DNA of 64,000 bases. It comes from Clostridia bacterium. Lineage in GTDB: Bacteria; Bacillota; Clostridia; UBA1212. The notes under the pieces were generated by a model, which did not search any database, was not told the origin of the DNA, and saw only the letters and a list, made by a program, of their open reading frames with translations. The number at the start of each line of letters is the position of its first letter. The first letter of the stretch is position 1. A program made the position numbers and the translations under genes. Positions 16,802 through 25,221 of the stretch are shown piece by piece. The stretch lies in the NCBI GenBank assembly GCA_017444825.1, contig JAFSVU010000026.1, positions 22,009 through 86,008 on the forward strand. The letters are read 5' to 3'.

Positions 16802-17941
16802 ATGAGATCATTGGTTAACGGAAAGATAATATTAAAAGACAGAATACTTGATGGATATTCCCTGATAATTTGTGAAAAGATCGAGGGAATTGTTAAAGCA
16901 GGCGGAGAACCGAAGGATTCTGAGATCGTCGACTGCAAGGGCTGCTATATTGCTCCCGGTCTTATCGATCTTCACATCCACGGCTATCTCGGAAAAGACG
17001 TATGCGACTGCGATGAAGGATCCATTCGAACTATCGCATCAGGCATAATTAAGAACGGCGTCACGGGTTTTCTACCGACCACAATGACCGTCTCTATGGA
17101 CGTGATCGAAAAAGCCATTCAGGTCTGCGGAAAACTTATGGAAGAAAGCAAGACCTGGCAGGGAACGCAGATCCTGGGAGTTCACGCGGAAGGTCCCTTT
17201 ATAAATCCTTCTAAAAAAGGCGCTCAGAACGAGAATTACATAAAAAAACCGGATGCAACATTTGTGGAAAAATATAAAGATATCATAAGAATCATAACTC
17301 TTGCGCCGGAGATGGACCCGGGTTTTACCGAGATCGAGAAAATGAGAAACAACACAGACGTTCTGGTTTCAATGGGCCATACAGACGCAGACTACGACAC
17401 CGCCCTTTCCTCCACAGCCTGCGGCGTCCGCCATGCCACCCACCTTTACAATGCTATGAGCGGTCCAAATTCCAGGAAACCCGGCGTTGTCACAGCCGCC
17501 TTAAATTCCGACGTGACCTGCGAGATCATAGTAGACACCTTCCACGTACATCCCGCTAATTACGAGCTTGTATATAGAATGAAGGGAAGGAAGCTTTGCT
17601 TTATAACTGACTGCCTACCGGCTGGAGGTCTCCCCGAGGGTGAATATACGCTGGGCGGTCAAAAATTCATATCAAAGGGTATCGAATGCAGACTTCCCGA
17701 CGGCACTATCGCAGGCTCCGTTTTGAAGCTAAATAAGGGGATTATGAATTTTTATAAAAACACAAATGTTCCGCTCTGGGAATGCGTTAATTGCGCTTCC
17801 CTTAATCCGGCGACGGCCATTGGTTATGGTAAGACCAAGGGCTCGATCGAAGTCGGCAAGGATGCGGATCTGATAATTGTTAATGAAGATTTTGATGTTT
17901 TAAAGACTATGATCGGAGGAGTGATCAAATATGAAGCTTAA
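16802..17941 (+). CDS. nagA: N-acetylglucosamine-6-phosphate deacetylase
   Basis: Amidohydrolase that removes acetate from GlcNAc-6-phosphate, the entry step to glucosamine-6-phosphate. 379 residues, normal length. Metal and substrate motifs: DLHIHGYLG (HxH), HAEGPFINPSKKGAQN, MGHTDADYD, HATHLYNAMSG, VDTFHVHP and the catalytic aspartate in FITDCLPAGGLPEGEY. The ATG at 16802 has GGAGG 7 bases upstream; a TTG two codons earlier is unlikely. It overlaps the ROK gene by 11 bases, so the two are translationally coupled and both probably handle amino sugars from wall turnover or host glycans. Confidence 0.96.
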   Translation: MRSLVNGKIILKDRILDGYSLIICEKIEGIVKAGGEPKDSEIVDCKGCYIAPGLIDLHIHGYLGKDVCDCDEGSIRTIASGIIKNGVTGFLPTTMTVSMDVIEKAIQVCGKLMEESKTWQGTQILGVHAEGPFINPSKKGAQNENYIKKPDATFVEKYKDIIRIITLAPEMDPGFTEIEKMRNNTDVLVSMGHTDADYDTALSSTACGVRHATHLYNAMSGPNSRKPGVVTAALNSDVTCEIIVDTFHVHPANYELVYRMKGRKLCFITDCLPAGGLPEGEYTLGGQKFISKGIECRLPDGTIAGSVLKLNKGIMNFYKNTNVPLWECVNCASLNPATAIGYGKTKGSIEVGKDADLIIVNEDFDVLKTMIGGVIKYEA

Positions 17942-19319
17942 AGTAGAAATGCCCCTGGATAAAGGTTTCAGGCCTCTGGCCCTGGAAATCCGCAAAATGA
18001 ATGCCGAGACAAAAGGCGATATAGGACAGGATCTAATAATAGGTGTCGAGAGAACGAACGGCGCTACATTTGTGTACAAAACAAGGATATTTAAAGACGG
18101 CACCGGTCACGACAGAAGAAACGCAACATTTGCCGAGCGTATCGCAAAAAGCATTCTCTGGGTCGCAGGCGGATTTAAGATCATCGCCGCCGGATCCGAA
18201 AAGGTTGGCAACTATATAAAAAAGGCCTACACGAAAAAGGGTCTCAGAGCTTTTGACGTTGGTTTCTTCGAAACTGTTTACGACCGCCCTTTCGAGGTTG
18301 AACTTGTTTCGATCGAAAATGCCCCAAAGGAAAAGAAAGTGTCCGGAAGTATCGGACGGCACCTCGATGGTTGCAGGATAGGCTTTGACGCAGGCGGATC
18401 AGACAGAAAGGTTTCCGCTGTGGTAAACGGCGAATCTGTTTACTCCGAGGAGGTCATCTGGCATCCCAAGCTTCAGGAGGACCCATCTTACCACTTTGAA
18501 GGCATCTATGACGCCTTTAGGACCGCCGCCTCCCACATGCCAAAGGTCGACGCGATAGGGGTCTCAACAGCAGGCGTTATAATTGACAACAAACCAATGG
18601 TTTCCTCCCTTTTCATAAAGGTTCCCGATAATCTTAAAAAGCAATACGTTCAGCCGATCTATATAGAATGTGCTAAAAAGCTTTCCGAAGAACTTGGGCA
18701 TGACATTCCCATTGAAGTCGCCAATGACGGTGACGTGACCGCCCTTGCAGGTTCGATGGACCTTGGTGCTGAGGGAGTCCTGGGCGTTGCTATGGGTACG
18801 TCTGAAGCCGGCGGCTACGTTGACACCGACGGCAACGTGACCGGCCAGATAAACGAGCTTGCCTTTGTTCCTGTTGATTATAACAGGGACGCAATGGTTG
18901 ACGAATGGTCAGGCGACTACGGCTGCGGAGTTAAATATTTCTCCCAGGATGCGATAATAAAGCTGGCCCCCGAAGCCGGAATCGAGCTTGACCCCGCCCT
19001 TACTCCGGCCGAAAAGCTGAAGGCTGTACAGAAGCTTATGCTTGATGGCGACCCGAGAGCCGCTAAGATATTTGAGACCATAGGAATCTATTTCGGATAT
19101 TCCATAGGCTATTACTCGGAGTTTTATGATATAAACCACGTGTTGATAATGGGCCGCGTTACGTCAGGAAAAGGCGGTGAGCTTATACTTGAAAAAGCGG
19201 ATGAAGTCCTAAAAAAGGAATTCCCGGCGCTTTCCAAAAAGATACAGCTACATATACCTGACGAAAAATCAAGGAGAGTCGGCCAAAGCGTAGCCGCAGC
19301 CTCCCTGCCCTCCATCTGA
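17931..19319 (+). CDS. ROK-family sugar kinase-like protein with N-terminal extension
   Basis: 462 residues. The N-terminal 150 residues (MKLKVEMPLDKGFRPLALEIRKMN...) match no family I recognise. From about residue 155 it is a ROK-type actin-fold protein: phosphate-1 loop GFDAGGSDRKVSAVVNG, VDAIGVSTAGVIIDNKP, EVANDGDVTALAGS, and LGVAMGTSEAGGYVDTDGNVTGQINELAF in place of the usual GTGIGGG segment. The zinc motif CGCGxxGCxE of classical ROK kinases is not evident; only GDYGCGVKYFS is seen at that point. It begins inside nagA behind GGAGGAGTG, so a GlcNAc or related kinase role is plausible; this is inference from context. Confidence 0.85.
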   Translation: MKLKVEMPLDKGFRPLALEIRKMNAETKGDIGQDLIIGVERTNGATFVYKTRIFKDGTGHDRRNATFAERIAKSILWVAGGFKIIAAGSEKVGNYIKKAYTKKGLRAFDVGFFETVYDRPFEVELVSIENAPKEKKVSGSIGRHLDGCRIGFDAGGSDRKVSAVVNGESVYSEEVIWHPKLQEDPSYHFEGIYDAFRTAASHMPKVDAIGVSTAGVIIDNKPMVSSLFIKVPDNLKKQYVQPIYIECAKKLSEELGHDIPIEVANDGDVTALAGSMDLGAEGVLGVAMGTSEAGGYVDTDGNVTGQINELAFVPVDYNRDAMVDEWSGDYGCGVKYFSQDAIIKLAPEAGIELDPALTPAEKLKAVQKLMLDGDPRAAKIFETIGIYFGYSIGYYSEFYDINHVLIMGRVTSGKGGELILEKADEVLKKEFPALSKKIQLHIPDEKSRRVGQSVAAASLPSI

Positions 19320-19342
19320 CCTGTAATAGAATCTCTAACTCG

Positions 19343-19385
19343 AAAAATGCGCCGAGGCATTACATTTAGCCGAGACGCATTTTTT
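19343..19385 (+). terminator. Rho-independent terminator after the ROK gene
   Basis: AAAAATGCG pairs with CGCATTTTTT across a 24-base loop that has GCCGAG on both sides. It ends the nagA transcript before array R3. Confidence 0.85.
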
Positions 19386-19399
19386 ATTGTCTAGTGGAA

Positions 19400-19594
19400 C
19401 TTATTATCTATTACTTGTTACCTCAGCGGCACTCCCTCGCGCAGCGCATCTCTTACCTTTTACCTCTTACTTATTACCTGAGCGGCACTCCCTCTAACTA
19501 TTACTTATTACTTAGTGCGGCACCCCTTGCGCAGCCCCTATTACCTATTACCTCTTACCTTTTACCTATTACTTATTACTTTGTCCGGCACCGC
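19400..19594 (-). repeat. Heptad-type 3'-end repeat array R3 (abuts the MATE stop codon)
   Basis: TTACCTA/TTACTTA/TTACCTC heptamers with GCGGCACTCCC and GTCCGGCACCGCT boxes. The last box runs into the stop codon (TCA, 19595-19597) of the minus-strand MATE gene with no spacer. Orientation relative to that gene is the same as in R1, R2, R4 and R5. No gene is seen in it. Confidence 0.92.
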
Positions 19595-20953
19595 TCACGC
19601 CAGTTCTTCCTGCGGCCTGGTCAGATCCTTGACCCACTTATACTTCCTGAAATGCACCATAACCCAGGGTATCTTACCCACCTCGTCAAGGCAGGTACAT
19701 GCATAAACAACAAGCGGATGCCAGTTAAACAGGAAAGTGCCCAAAGCAGCAAGTGGCACGGCCACACCCCATGTAACTATGGCTAAACTGTACATATCAA
19801 ATTTAGTGTCACCGCCTGCCGAGAATATGCCGTTAATAACGATGGTATTGACGGCTCGTCCGATCATATATACGGCCATAATGATCATCATACCGGTAAG
19901 CAGTGACTGTGCTTCTTTAGTAAGTTTAACGATATTGAATAGAAAAGGTGTAGCAATGAGCATAAGCGCTGTGGAAATAAAGCCGCATATGTATGCGATC
20001 TTCATAAGCCTTATTCCGTATGCCTTGCCGCGGTCAAGATTGCCCTCCCCCAGCTCATTGCCGACTATAATTCCGGCGGCTCCCGCCAGACCGTTACACA
20101 GGCAGCAAACAAGGTCTCTCACCACGGCGGCAACGGAATTTGCTGCTGCGGTGTCATTTCCAAGGTGCCCCATGAAAGCGGTGTAAGACGTAAAGCTTAC
20201 AGCCCAGATAAGTCCTGCGGCAAGGATCGGCCATAGGATGATATAAAAATCCTTAGACAATACCTTGTTTCTATGAATAAGCCCCTTAAACGAAGGCCTG
20301 ATATATTTTTTATTTGCAGTGGATATTATAAACGCCCAGCCGAATTCAACGATCCTGGCAATAAGAGTGGATAAGGCTGCTCCTTCGACACCCATTGGCG
20401 TAAGTCCGAAAAGCCCCAGAATAAAGAGAGCATTTCCGAATATGTTAAGTAAAACAGCCGTACCGGATATAACAGCAGCCATCGTGGCATGACCGGAAAG
20501 CTTCATTATCCTTAGGTAACATTGAGAAAGCCCAGTGAGAAGATATGAAAATGACGCTATTTTAAGGTAATCAGCGCCAAGGGATATCAGTTCGGGCCGG
20601 TTTGTGAATATCTTCATCAACGTTTCCGGGAAAAAGAAACAAAGTGAAAAGCAGACCACTGAAAGAGCGCCTGAGAGCCTTAACGTGAGGCAAAAAATGT
20701 CGTTTAAAGCCTTCTTATCGCCCTTTCCTATATATTGGGCACCAAGTACCGCCAGAGCAGACGTAATTGTGTACAGGATCATGTTCTGAATGAACTGTAC
20801 CTGGGTCGCAAGAGATACGGCCGACATCATGTCCTGCTCGACATTGCCGAGCATCAGGGCATCTGCGACCGCAACCATTGCAAGCATCAGCTCCTGAAAA
20901 GCCATCGGAAGCGTCAGCGATATAAGTTTGTTATAAAATAGCTTGTCTTTCAA
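19595..20953 (-). CDS. MATE family multidrug/metabolite antiporter
   Basis: Polytopic inner-membrane exporter, 452 residues with about 12 predicted spans in two halves, each opening with the MATE-type helix pattern (LTLPMAFQELMLAMVAVADALMLG and GLIWAVSFTSYTAFMGHLGND). The substrate cannot be told from sequence. The frame starts at TTG 20953, 12 bases after the stop of the MBL gene; no good ribosome site is visible, so coupling to the upstream gene is likely. The stop codon is fused to a repeat array. Confidence 0.92.
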   Translation of the reverse strand: MKDKLFYNKLISLTLPMAFQELMLAMVAVADALMLGNVEQDMMSAVSLATQVQFIQNMILYTITSALAVLGAQYIGKGDKKALNDIFCLTLRLSGALSVVCFSLCFFFPETLMKIFTNRPELISLGADYLKIASFSYLLTGLSQCYLRIMKLSGHATMAAVISGTAVLLNIFGNALFILGLFGLTPMGVEGAALSTLIARIVEFGWAFIISTANKKYIRPSFKGLIHRNKVLSKDFYIILWPILAAGLIWAVSFTSYTAFMGHLGNDTAAANSVAAVVRDLVCCLCNGLAGAAGIIVGNELGEGNLDRGKAYGIRLMKIAYICGFISTALMLIATPFLFNIVKLTKEAQSLLTGMMIIMAVYMIGRAVNTIVINGIFSAGGDTKFDMYSLAIVTWGVAVPLAALGTFLFNWHPLVVYACTCLDEVGKIPWVMVHFRKYKWVKDLTRPQEELA

Positions 20954-20965
20954 AACGGTAGAATA

Positions 20966-21811
20966 TCAATCGATCCAGGCAGTGTCTAAGATCACATTCT
21001 TTTCGCAGGCACGAAGCGGAAGAGTTTTAAGATCCTCCATCCATGAACGGACCTCAAGAGTTTTAAAGGGCCCTTCACCGGGTTTTGAAGGATCAATGGT
21101 ATTGTACCAGAGCCAGTCAGGTGTGGCAAAGAAAGCGATCCGCGGGGAAATGGCTTCATAAACGTCTCTTGATACGCCGTTTTGGCCGTGGTGCGCCATC
21201 TGAACAGCATCGGCTTTTATCCCTTCGGGACATTTTGCAATAAGCTGATAACCGCCTTCGACACCAAGATCGCCAAGGAATATCATAACGAAGTCCTTTT
21301 TAAGTCCCCGTTTCTCCGTAAACCTTAAAACCATGGACCAGTTGTTGAATGCATTGGCTTTGATCTCGGGATCCCAGGTCCTAAGTACTTCAACGGAAAG
21401 ATCGCCGAAATCAAGTATCTCCTTCTCCTTCAGTTCTCTTTTGTGGTAACGGTTCTCTTTAAGCACGTCATTATAAGCTATAAGCTGCTGCTCAAAAATA
21501 AGTTCATCCTTGCCGAATTCATCGGGCTGATGTGTATAGCAGAACATTTTGCAGTCGGGAACCGCTATGCCCTGCTTCGCCCTCTCAGTAAGCTCCTGAA
21601 ACACACCAAAATGATCGTCGTGGGGATGGGTCATAAACCAGCAGTCGATCACGGTCAGTCTGCTGCCGGTCAGTTCTTCAAGTGTATCGAGAAATCCGTC
21701 AGTATCGGTTCTGTTGCCGCCGTCAACAGCAATAACGCTGCCGTCATTGGCGATAATAATGAACCCTGTCATCTGGGTCGGAGTGCAATTCTTAAGTTGA
21801 ACTATTTTCAT
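20966..21811 (-). CDS. Metallo-beta-lactamase-fold hydrolase (ComEC/Rec2 C-terminal-like)
   Basis: 281 residues. The metal site THPHDDHFG (HxHxDH) is intact, with IAVDGGNRTDTDGF upstream, IFLGDLGVEGG further on and MAHHGQNGVSRDVYEAISPRIAFFATP near the C-terminus. This pattern is that of the ComEC-type and stand-alone MBL hydrolases. There is no signal peptide, so it is probably cytoplasmic. The substrate is unknown. The ATG follows GAAAGG. It sits 13 bases after the exported 489-residue protein gene and 12 before the MATE gene, in one minus-strand operon. Confidence 0.9.
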   Translation of the reverse strand: MKIVQLKNCTPTQMTGFIIIANDGSVIAVDGGNRTDTDGFLDTLEELTGSRLTVIDCWFMTHPHDDHFGVFQELTERAKQGIAVPDCKMFCYTHQPDEFGKDELIFEQQLIAYNDVLKENRYHKRELKEKEILDFGDLSVEVLRTWDPEIKANAFNNWSMVLRFTEKRGLKKDFVMIFLGDLGVEGGYQLIAKCPEGIKADAVQMAHHGQNGVSRDVYEAISPRIAFFATPDWLWYNTIDPSKPGEGPFKTLEVRSWMEDLKTLPLRACEKNVILDTAWID

Positions 21812-21824
21812 AATTTACCTTTCG

Positions 21825-23294
21825 TCAATATATTCTTACGGAGCCCATTCTTGACGTCAAAGGAACATCGCCAAAGAGTCCGCAGCATTTCGATATTGTA
21901 TAACCGACGGCCCGTCCGGAAAGTGTCCCGTCTCTTGCTTTAAGCCGAATGGTAGCAAGGGTTCCGGTCCCGTAAAGGTCACCGGACATTTTCCATGTGA
22001 TCACATTGGTGCCGGACGCGTTATACATTCCGCCAAGTACTGTTCCGTTTTCAACAGAATCCACGTAAATACCAGAGGGCAGCGCAAGAGTTATCTCAAG
22101 GAACGAGCAACCGGGATTCTGGATTATGTCAAACGTGAGATCCGCGAAACCGTCTCCGCTGGTATATGAAGATGTAACTGTCATAGGATAGTCGGGAATA
22201 GGCGTTGGCGGTGCGGCAAACTCCGGATAAAAAGTTACACTGTCACCTTCCGACATATGCGTATCACCGCAGATAAAGAAGGACTGGTCAAAGGAAACTG
22301 CATTGCCGGGCTGATATATTCTTTTGCTTGTAGCTCCGCTGGCTATCTCTTCCGGAGTGGACCAGCCGCCTTTGGTATTCTTAATAAGTCCCAGATCGTC
22401 GCGCCTCACAGACCATCCTGCAAAGAGGTAGTCACCGTACCGGAGATTGCCCTCGGTCTTGACAGTAAACGTCTGGTTATAACCAATGGCTGCGGAAGAC
22501 GGTGCGTTACCTGACGTAGCGGATCCTTTTGCATAGTTGATATATACCTTGGAATCTCCGTATTGGCTCTTATAGTAAGAATCTGTAGGCTGAACAATGT
22601 GGCATATCACCCTGCCCCTTTTGCCGAGCTGTCTGTCGTTAAAATCCTGCCAGCTGAGAACGGCGCCCCTCACATAACCAAGGCCCTCACCGTTGCCTTC
22701 AAAATAAGTGATCTCATTCTCGTCGTATTTAAGGATGATCAGAGAGTGCCCTTTGCTGCCGTTATATGAGCCGTTTTTGTTCTCGGTGGTCCTCATATAT
22801 GCTCCGCACATAACGCCGGCATTTTTAAACAGCTCATAAGAGGCTACTGCTTCGTTTCTGACTGCGATCACAGAATGGGAAAGATAGGAGCCGTTGCCCA
22901 CAGGTTCGCCGTACAGCTTGTTATAGACTGCATTGGCGTAAATGAAACACTGGTAACCGTGAAGAGGATTTCCGTCCTTGGAATATACGGTAAACATTCT
23001 CTTTGTATCCATAACGGAACCGATCTCGTAAAAATATTCGGTGGATTCGGAATACATGTTTATATCGCCGTCGAATATCTCATAAAGCAGTTCCGCAAGC
23101 CTTGGAGATTCGGTATAGTTGCCAGGGATCATAAGATCGGGATCGTTTATAAAGAGTACTTTAGCAGTGGAACTGAGTATAGAAAAGAATGTAACAGACG
23201 AAATAACCAAACAAAGGGAAACAGCGCATATAAGGATCATCCTTGCGCGATTTCCCCGGTGTTTTGATTTAGCTAAGTTGTCAGTTCTTTTCAT
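21825..23294 (-). CDS. Exported protein: cysteine-peptidase-like domain, InlB-repeat-like segment and cohesin-like C-terminus
   Basis: 489 residues. A basic N-terminus with one transmembrane span (MILICAVSLCLVISSVTFFSIL) anchors or exports the protein. The middle (about 110-230) resembles papain-like amidase or CHAP folds, with a candidate nucleophile in GYQCFIYANAVYNKLYG and a candidate histidine in GHSLIILKYDENEITYFEGN. A segment with LFAGWSVRRDD and RIYQPGNAVSF resembles InlB B-repeats. The last 110 residues (DGFADLTFDIIQNPGCSFLEITLALPSG ... TGTLATIRLKARDG) look like a cohesin-type beta-sandwich. Function is unknown; a surface role is inferred. Domain calls are by eye and of medium certainty. 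Confidence 0.8.
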   Translation of the reverse strand: MKRTDNLAKSKHRGNRARMILICAVSLCLVISSVTFFSILSSTAKVLFINDPDLMIPGNYTESPRLAELLYEIFDGDINMYSESTEYFYEIGSVMDTKRMFTVYSKDGNPLHGYQCFIYANAVYNKLYGEPVGNGSYLSHSVIAVRNEAVASYELFKNAGVMCGAYMRTTENKNGSYNGSKGHSLIILKYDENEITYFEGNGEGLGYVRGAVLSWQDFNDRQLGKRGRVICHIVQPTDSYYKSQYGDSKVYINYAKGSATSGNAPSSAAIGYNQTFTVKTEGNLRYGDYLFAGWSVRRDDLGLIKNTKGGWSTPEEIASGATSKRIYQPGNAVSFDQSFFICGDTHMSEGDSVTFYPEFAAPPTPIPDYPMTVTSSYTSGDGFADLTFDIIQNPGCSFLEITLALPSGIYVDSVENGTVLGGMYNASGTNVITWKMSGDLYGTGTLATIRLKARDGTLSGRAVGYTISKCCGLFGDVPLTSRMGSVRIY

Positions 23295-23312
23295 CTTTCG
23301 TAAACCCTGATA

Positions 23313-24491
23313 TCAGCGTTTTTTTCTCTTTAGAAAAACTGCAGGTAAAGCAGCAGAAATCATTACTGCGGGTACTGCCGAATATCCGCCGCAGCCCTTG
23401 TCTAATCCTGATGAAGTATCAGCAGTAGATTCAGGAGCATCGGTCACAGAAGACACATCTGTGGGAGCATCAGTCTGTTCCGGAGTGGCTGCAGGTAAGT
23501 CTGTGGCTTCTTCAACAGGAGTCTCGGAAATGATATCGTCACCGCCACCGTCGATCACAAGCTCAAGCACGGATATGTTATATTGCTTTGAACCGTCGGC
23601 TGATAGTGCGTAGAGCTTTACGACGTAAATGCCTGCGGGAAGCTCTCCTGTTTTGGGAAGACTAATATACTTTCTTTCGAGGCCAAAGCCCACATGGTCC
23701 GTATTGCCCTGCTCGTCAGTGTATACTGGGTATGCGTTCATAACGTCAGGTCTTTTTGTATAAACGTCAGTACAGTCGTAAGTCTCACCGTCATCAATAG
23801 TGTAAACCACTTTAGATATACCGTAATTTGAAACAGCCCAGCCCCTTACGGAAACGGGTTTTCCGGATTCTGTCTCAATAGTCGCAAGTGAGGGCTGATT
23901 CACACCTGCCGGCTGAGAAATGTAACCATCGGTGACATTGTCAAGATAAGTGTTGTAAACAAGTTCCTTTTCGGCGCCTTCTTCACCAGGGCCTACAACG
24001 CTGACATCGTCAAAGTAAATAAATTCGACAAAATTACCTTCAAGCGTCACAGCTCTTACCGCAAGGAAGCTGTTATCTTCGATTATATCGGAGGCGGGTA
24101 TCAGATTCGTGCCTGCGCCGAAACCGGCTGTTGCATGTCCGTCTTCGTAAGGTATGCCGGCATCAGCAAGGTCGGAACGCTTTGTAAGTTTCGTTTTTTC
24201 ACAGTCGTACCAGGTTTCCTCATCAACAGAGTACTGGAGCTTTGCGATACCTTCGTCATTGGCCATCCAGCCGCCGACAGAAAGCCACTCGGAAAATACG
24301 ATCTCCTGACCGAATGTGTAAGGAGAAGAACCGTTAACGGCATCACACTGTATGATCATCCTGCCGTCGGCATAAACATATTCGATAGCGAAGCGGAATT
24401 CATCGATATCCACACCTTCGGCAAAGCAAGATCCGAAAGGAAGAGAAAGGATAAGCATGCAGACTGCGATCAATAACGAAAGCTTTTTCAT
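23313..24491 (-). CDS. Exported surface protein with two internal repeats and a Cys-Gly C-terminal anchor segment
   Basis: 392 residues with a clear signal peptide (MKKLSLLIAVCMLILSLPFGSCFA). Two related beta-rich modules: VGGWMANDEGIAKLQYSVDEETWYDCEKT and VRGWAVSNYGISKVVYTIDDGETYDCTDV, each followed by a TKR(S/P)D motif. A Thr/Pro/Glu-rich linker (about 320-365) leads to the tail KGCGGYSAVPAVMISAALPAVFLKRKKR, a Cys-Gly motif, a hydrophobic stretch and a basic end, reminiscent of CTERM-type sorting tails. No LPXTG is present. It lies 18 bases upstream of the 489-residue protein gene and may be its surface partner. Confidence 0.82.
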   Translation of the reverse strand: MKKLSLLIAVCMLILSLPFGSCFAEGVDIDEFRFAIEYVYADGRMIIQCDAVNGSSPYTFGQEIVFSEWLSVGGWMANDEGIAKLQYSVDEETWYDCEKTKLTKRSDLADAGIPYEDGHATAGFGAGTNLIPASDIIEDNSFLAVRAVTLEGNFVEFIYFDDVSVVGPGEEGAEKELVYNTYLDNVTDGYISQPAGVNQPSLATIETESGKPVSVRGWAVSNYGISKVVYTIDDGETYDCTDVYTKRPDVMNAYPVYTDEQGNTDHVGFGLERKYISLPKTGELPAGIYVVKLYALSADGSKQYNISVLELVIDGGGDDIISETPVEEATDLPAATPEQTDAPTDVSSVTDAPESTADTSSGLDKGCGGYSAVPAVMISAALPAVFLKRKKR

Positions 24492-24506
24492 AAGTACCTC
24501 AGGAGA

Positions 24507-24830
24507 TCAATATCTGTCTTTCGGAAGCGTATAAGGTCCTTTTTTAGGCTTCACGGGAGGCTTTCGCATAAGAAGATAAGCGATCACGGATACAAGCGCC
24601 GTAATTCCGAGAACGCCCAGAGTTATTTTAAGGACCCTCATCTTTACCTCAAATTCAAAGGCAAGAGTTTTTTCATCTTTTGGAGCCGCAGTCGCTTCAG
24701 GCTCGGAAGCTGAAACTGAACCTGTGGTAAGCGTTTCATCTGCATATGAGTTCACCGTAAAAGCAAGAGCCGGCAATACGATCATCGCGGAAATTATAAT
24801 AACCAATATGAACGCCGGAATACTTCTCAC
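24507..24830 (-). CDS. Small bitopic membrane or exported protein
   Basis: About 107 residues. An N-terminal hydrophobic segment ending in LPALAFTVNSYA resembles a signal peptide; a Ser/Glu/Ala/Pro linker follows, then a second span (LKITLGVLGITALVSVIAYLLM) and a basic, proline-rich tail (RKPPVKPKKGPYTLPKDRY). The GTG at 24828-24830 has GGAGG 8 bases upstream; the earlier TTG overlaps the ribosome site. First gene of the operon that contains the two surface proteins; no family is recognised. Confidence 0.75.
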   Translation of the reverse strand: MRSIPAFILVIIISAMIVLPALAFTVNSYADETLTTGSVSASEPEATAAPKDEKTLAFEFEVKMRVLKITLGVLGITALVSVIAYLLMRKPPVKPKKGPYTLPKDRY

Positions 24831-24853
24831 GTGTCTCACCTCCAACAGCTTTT

Positions 24854-24882
24854 ATTATATCATTATAGGCAAATTTTTACAA
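24854..24882 (-). promoter_or_regulatory. Promoter for the surface-protein operon
   Basis: TTGTAA (24877-24882) and TATAAT (24854-24859) on the minus strand, 17 bases apart. A second TATAAT overlaps the spacer. Confidence 0.65.
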
Positions 24883-24902
24883 CAGAATTAAAGTACAAAT
24901 AG

Positions 24903-24929
24903 AAAAAGCCCCGGCAATTCGAGGCTTCT
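24903..24929 (-). terminator. Terminator of the tRNA-Thr/tRNA-Tyr transcript
   Basis: On the minus strand AAGCCtCG pairs with CGgGGCTT and is followed by a T-run (GGCTTTTTC), directly after the tRNA-Tyr 3' end. Confidence 0.8.
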
Positions 24930-24931
24930 TC

Positions 24932-25017
<86 letters not shown>

Positions 25018-25022
25018 ACATC

Positions 25023-25098
25023 TGGAGCTGGTGGACGGAATCGAACCCCCGACCTACTGATTACAAGTCAGTCGCTCTACCGGCTGAGCTACACCAGC
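25023..25098 (-). tRNA. tRNA-Thr (TGT)
   Basis: 76 bases with encoded CCA. Acceptor GCTGGTG pairs with CACCAGC; anticodon stem ACTGA / TCAGT with loop CTTGTAA gives anticodon TGT; the T-arm contains GGGTTCGATTCC. It is transcribed ahead of tRNA-Tyr, with 5 bases between. Confidence 0.97.
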
Positions 25099-25121
25099 GC
25101 GCTCTCCAAAGCGGCTTCGCA

Positions 25122-25151
25122 ATAATAGCAAATCGGGGGACACATTGTCAA
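25122..25151 (-). promoter_or_regulatory. Strong promoter of the tRNA-Thr/tRNA-Tyr operon
   Basis: Perfect TTGACA (25146-25151), 18-base spacer, TATTAT (25122-25127). It shares the 18-base block TGAAAAAAGTACTTGACA and the downstream TGCGAAGC with the tRNA-Leu promoter at 49468-49496. Confidence 0.88.
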
Positions 25152-25176
25152 GTACTTTTTTCAAATTTAGTTAAAT

Positions 25177-25221
25177 AATTTTAACTGCTATACCGGGGAG
25201 AGTACATTGGCGAAAGCAGTT
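25177..25221 (-). terminator. Stem-loop overlapping the end of the TraX-like gene
   Basis: AACTGCT (minus strand) pairs with AGCAGTT (plus-strand positions 25215-25221 and 25183-25189), followed by AAAATTATTT. The loop contains a copy of CATTGGCG. The T-run is poor, so termination is only likely. Confidence 0.45.
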
